Origin: Marisa cornuarietis
Taxonomy: Eukaryota; Mollusca; Gastropoda; Architaenioglossa; Ampullariidae
DNA length: 64,000 nt
NCBI GenBank assembly: GCA_004794655.1
Contig: SMMW01000141.1
Coordinates: forward strand, 1,056,501 to 1,120,500
Direction of reading: 5' to 3'
Part shown: positions 60,176 to 64,000 of the stretch, piece by piece
Numbering within the stretch: position 1 is the first letter of the stretch
Layout: every line of letters starts with the position of its first letter
Notes under the pieces: generated by a model
The model's input: the letters and a program-made list of their open reading frames with translations, nothing else
What the model was told of the DNA's origin: nothing
Databases searched by the model: none
Program-made: the position numbers and the translations under genes

Positions 60176-63009
60176 CAAGAGAGCTAATGAGACACTCGGG
60201 ATACATTACTTGCTGACGTGTATGTCAAGTTTTGTAAGGCTCGTGCACGACAGAAGAAAGATGTTTGAGGAATAATGTTGAGTGCACTCGTGCGCTGGCA
60301 CAGAAGGTGCTCGTGGCTGGTCCTTCTGTCGCCTGTGTGAGGTTGGGGCCCTCCAGCACGCTCTCCGCATCTCTGCAGCACGAGCGCCAACACTTTTCAC
60401 GGTGTTGAATGGCGGTGGTGAACGAACATCTCGCTTACGGACCCGGCAGGGGAAGGCCGGTGGGTTCTTGCACGGGAGAGGGGATAGGGGAGGAGAGACG
60501 AGGGGTACCAGAACAATTTTCCACTCGAAGAAGCATTATTCAAGACCACATTTGATTGCCACTCTCGTGGCGTTTCTCCTGTGTGCCGGACACTGTTCTA
60601 GATGTCCTGCTGCTGACGTTGGGCCGCAATGACTGACTGCTCGCAGTCCGGGCTATCTGAAGGACCAGGATGGGGGTGGGGGTGGGGCATCTGATAACCG
60701 AAAGCATTCTCCGCTGACTCAAGTCTTTTATCGCGAAAAACATGCGTGGCATGAAAACAGGTTCACTCCTCTTAGACAACAAGGTGTGTTTTCATGTTTG
60801 CATTAACATATTTTTACGGTAACTGCGGGTTGCAGAGTTCGCTAGCTATAAACAAAGCGACACAAACGACTGTGTTATGCATTTAAACAGAAATTGGGAG
60901 GGAGGGGCACTAAACGGAAATAGCCTCCAGCTCTTTCACTAAAAAGAGGGTTACCACAACTCAGAACCATGGCAGTCGAAGTTTGCATTATTCCAGACTA
61001 TGTATATTTTTTGTTGAAAGAAGCCTGGTTGTCTAGTGAAAGACCAAACATGGCCCCAGGAAAGGCTGCAGTGAGAGGTTTTTACTGCTCGTGACAGCTA
61101 ATTACAAGATGCCTATAAGGGCGAAACCGAGGGTTACATTGCGGAGTGTGAGCAGAGTTCAGTCTCTCAAGTCGCTGAGTGAGCTCTGAATCGCAGGGAT
61201 GTCGCATGAAAAGGCAAAATCTTTTTGTCCCATAAAAATGTAGAGGAAAGATACTTTCTTTTCTTCCAGAAAGTTTACACCATGCCACTCTCTTCCTTTG
61301 ACTATCACAAAATCATGTCCCTTTCAACCTACAAATGTCACTTGTTTGTTTATCACAAGTTTTAAACATGTCAATCATTTAAAATCAGAATTTTAAACTT
61401 TCTTGTTTTTACTTTATCTGTCACATTAAAGACATGTATGTCACATTTACTCGTTTAAGACTGAATTACAAAGTGAAAATCAAAATAGAAGTATGCAAAA
61501 TTAAACTGTTGAGTTGAATGTTGTTTAATTTTTGTCAGTTACCCAGCTACGTGACTGATAGATAGAAAAGGCAAATAAATGAAGAAATAAGAAGAGAAAG
61601 TCTGAAGGGATCGGAGAAGAGTATAAACAAGGTAAAAAATAAACAAAGAGAATAGAAACGCCTTGCTACAGCGAGTTTTAACCACAGAAACAAGTTAAAA
61701 AAAAACACCCAGTCGAAATATTAGAACAGCAACATGCAGAAGGTGGATCGGTGAAAATAAAAGAGATAGGATGTGATGGCAAGTGGAGAGAAGATTATTA
61801 AGATCTACCACCTCCCTCTCACAAAAAAAAAAGAAAAGGAAAAAAAAAAGTCCCGTCGTCTTTGCAGTGGTAACAACTTGTCCTCGCAGTCAGGAATGAA
61901 GCAGTGATCAATATTCACGGTTGGCGTAACATTCAAGGGAAGGATCGTCTGCTACGGCCATCGGAGGGAGCAGGAAATCGGACAGTAATGCCTGTAATCC
62001 CTCGCGGTGCTAACAGGGCCAAGAACGGTAACTGCTCTTCCTCTTCCGGTCTGCGCCTCACGCGGAGGAGAGGGTGATAAAAGGGAGCAAACTGGCTCAA
62101 CAGACCCTCGGTCTCGGCGTCTCGTGACTTCGTCTTCGGTCACAGAAACCCTCGTGATAACCACTCACATGGCATGTATGGCATGTTGACGGGTGCTGCT
62201 TGTCTGCAAATTTCATAGCTCTGAACCTGGCATGCCACTCACTTTTAGCCACAAATCATAGAGAAACACACGACATACATAACTGAATGGACTGGCATGG
62301 CAGTGCGTAGGAATACCACATGATGTTGTCAAGACACCGAGACTCATTCTAACACTCGTCATACAGACGTCAGAGGCTTCATCGCTTTGCACTTTGGAGG
62401 TGGGCTTAGCTTTTCTAGTCAAGATTCATTTCTTCAACATTAAAGCTCAGTTCCTTAAAAACAACCTATAACTGTCATTACTTATTCTGATAAAATAATT
62501 TTCAAAATTATTTAAAAATTATTATTCTCGATATTATTTTCTTTCACAGTAAAAGTGTTAATTTCCTATGTGACCCTTGACATGTGGTACTACATAAACT
62601 TAGCTTATACAATCGGTAGTTGGAAGTTGCGAGAGCTCCTGACTAGATACAGAAACTGTGGCTTATGGAAGCTACTTACATATGGGGTACAGAGAGAGAG
62701 AGAAACTTTCTGAACTACCAAACTTTGCTCAAGAAGTAGTCATGAAAATGAAGGTTTAACCCTCTAGATGACCAATTCTGCTGAAGGTTTTTTTTTTTAG
62801 ACAAAACAGCTGCCTGGTTCCTAACAATGACATCTTAACTGGCGACTGCCTCAAGGCCAGATTGGCACCAAAAGGGCAAAAGGAGAAGAAAAGGGGTTAA
62901 TTCAGCGTGCTCATCTGGCTAGCAAATCGCCTGACAAATCGGTGAAAGAATAGAATAACAATGAAAGAAAAAGACACGGGAGAAGACTAGGTGGAAGAAT
63001 GAAACAACT

Positions 63010-63120
63010 TCATTGCAGCAGACGGCAAGTTTGCCAAGTTCTTTTACATCACAGAAGACGAAGGAGATGTTCAACAGTTTTAATTCAGCAGTCGACACGT
63101 TTGCCAAGTTCTTTTACATC
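63010..63120. repeat. Two-copy short duplication
   Basis: GCAG-CAG-ACGGCAAG is followed by TTTGCCAAGTTCTTTTACAT, and the same order recurs about 78 bases later with a few changes, followed each time by CAGACG. Confidence 0.75.
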
Positions 63121-64000
63121 CCAACAGACGGGAAAAAAGTTTAATGTTGCTAAGGATCTACATCAAACAGTTTATTACAAGTGACTTATGAGAGAAAAGT
63201 GGGGTCTATTTTTTTCTTAAAAAATTATTTTCCTTCCCTCGGAATGACCCTTTCCTGTGCAAAATCAAAAGAGTAATATAAGTATTTTATAGAAACTTGC
63301 GACCTTTCCACAGTAGTTCATGTTTTCTTACATTAGTCAAAAGCAACTGCTATTATGTGGGTAGGATGGGTATGTCCTATCAATGAGTTTAATTCAGGTG
63401 GAGGCAGGCCACCCAGTCTGTGCCTGCATGCAGGACCAACCGGAGCTCTTTGTTGTTTAAACTATACGATATCACAAAGCTGGGGTATGTGAATGAATTG
63501 TGATTATATGTGGGGCTGGTTGGTGATGATCTGTGTGACGGGTAAGTATGTGTGATGGTGTTGGTTGTTGATGTGCTTTGTAGTTTTTTGATTGTTGATT
63601 ACGGAGATGCCTCCTAACTTTCCCCTGAGATAAAGCTGTGTGTGTTGTGTCCTGTTGTTCTGTATTGTATTCATTCAGCAACAGGTGTCTTCATTTACCC
63701 ACAGGTGGATCATGAATAAAACCACAGAGAAATTCCTGACACGTGTTCATACATCTGTTCTATTGTTTGTCGGACTTTCAGTTTGCCACAGTTACGGTCC
63801 ACATAAAACAAACTATTTTCACATTTAGTACTCGACTGGATTTTCTCCTCCTATTGAAGTAATGATTATCTCTTTGTATGACAAAGTCCCACCATCATAG
63901 CATCTTTCAGTGTCATCTCTAGATGATGTCATCTACTGATGTTTTCTGTGATAACAACCAGTGTCGAAATGATCTTTCCTTCATTACTCCTCTCTTGTCC

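Larger units (their letters stand above)
59594..64000. other. Gene-poor right end
   Basis: Contains an AC run (60147-60174), a GC-richer patch (60270-60660) and a two-copy duplication near 63010-63120 (TTTGCCAAGTTCTTTTACAT twice). A short plus-strand ORF at 63712-63828 (MNKTTEKF, then a hydrophobic LLFVGLSVC) looks signal-peptide-like but has no visible partner exons. Nothing else can be supported. Confidence 0.45.

Noticed and set aside
63712..63828. Small secreted protein (signal-like MNKTTEKF...)
   Set aside because: No cleavage-site support, no following exon and only 38 codons; kept only as a note in the right-end entry.

Overview
The window is nuclear DNA of an animal: genes are split by GT-AG introns, and the sequence is full of microsatellites, minisatellites, tRNA-headed SINEs, LINE remnants and short inverted-repeat DNA transposons. 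Gene content, the SINE styles and a very long-loop nicotinic receptor subunit fit a lophotrochozoan, most likely a gastropod mollusc. The species cannot be read from the sequence. About the first half is gene-dense; the second half is almost gene-free. | Layout. (1) 48-5980, minus strand: nine or more exons of a coiled-coil protein that I cannot name, running off the left edge. (2) 7051-9591, plus strand: a complete five-exon TM2D3 (almondex) gene, head-to-head with gene 1, with two small upstream ORFs just before its start. (3) 12128-30438, minus strand: a 24-exon gene for AP5B1, the beta subunit of adaptor complex 5, with one splice junction whose reading phase does not close. (4) 34210-42424, minus strand: the five 3' exons of an alpha-type nicotinic acetylcholine receptor subunit, from loop A to M4 and the stop. 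Its N-terminal exons were not found in the remaining 21.5 kb and either lie beyond the right edge or were missed. (5) 42425-64000: mostly repeats, with several GC-richer patches and no gene I can support. | Repeats explain much of the rest. There are two hAT-type elements (10380-10556 and 16861-17423) with recognisable 8-bp target duplications, a 449-bp Mutator-like inverted-repeat element with a 9-bp duplication (27504-27952), a 143-bp near-palindromic element (59451-59593), at least five tRNA-derived SINE copies, two LINE reverse-transcriptase remnants (3950-4620 and 16640-16835), four copies of one dispersed 3'-end family, and minisatellites of 29, 39, 39, 44 and about 49 bp. | The most unusual structure is the roughly 49-bp minisatellite at 38330-39720. 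Its unit is a copy of the nicotinic receptor's own exon-intron boundary, so the intron carries about 21 extra copies of the 5' splice site next to the real one, and a SINE has inserted into the array. A decayed immunoglobulin-like coding fragment inside an AP5B1 intron (22840-23320) is the second item of interest. The genes show no sign of acting in one pathway: TM2D3 is a membrane protein linked to Notch, AP5B1 works in late-endosome retrieval, and the receptor subunit is a ligand-gated channel.
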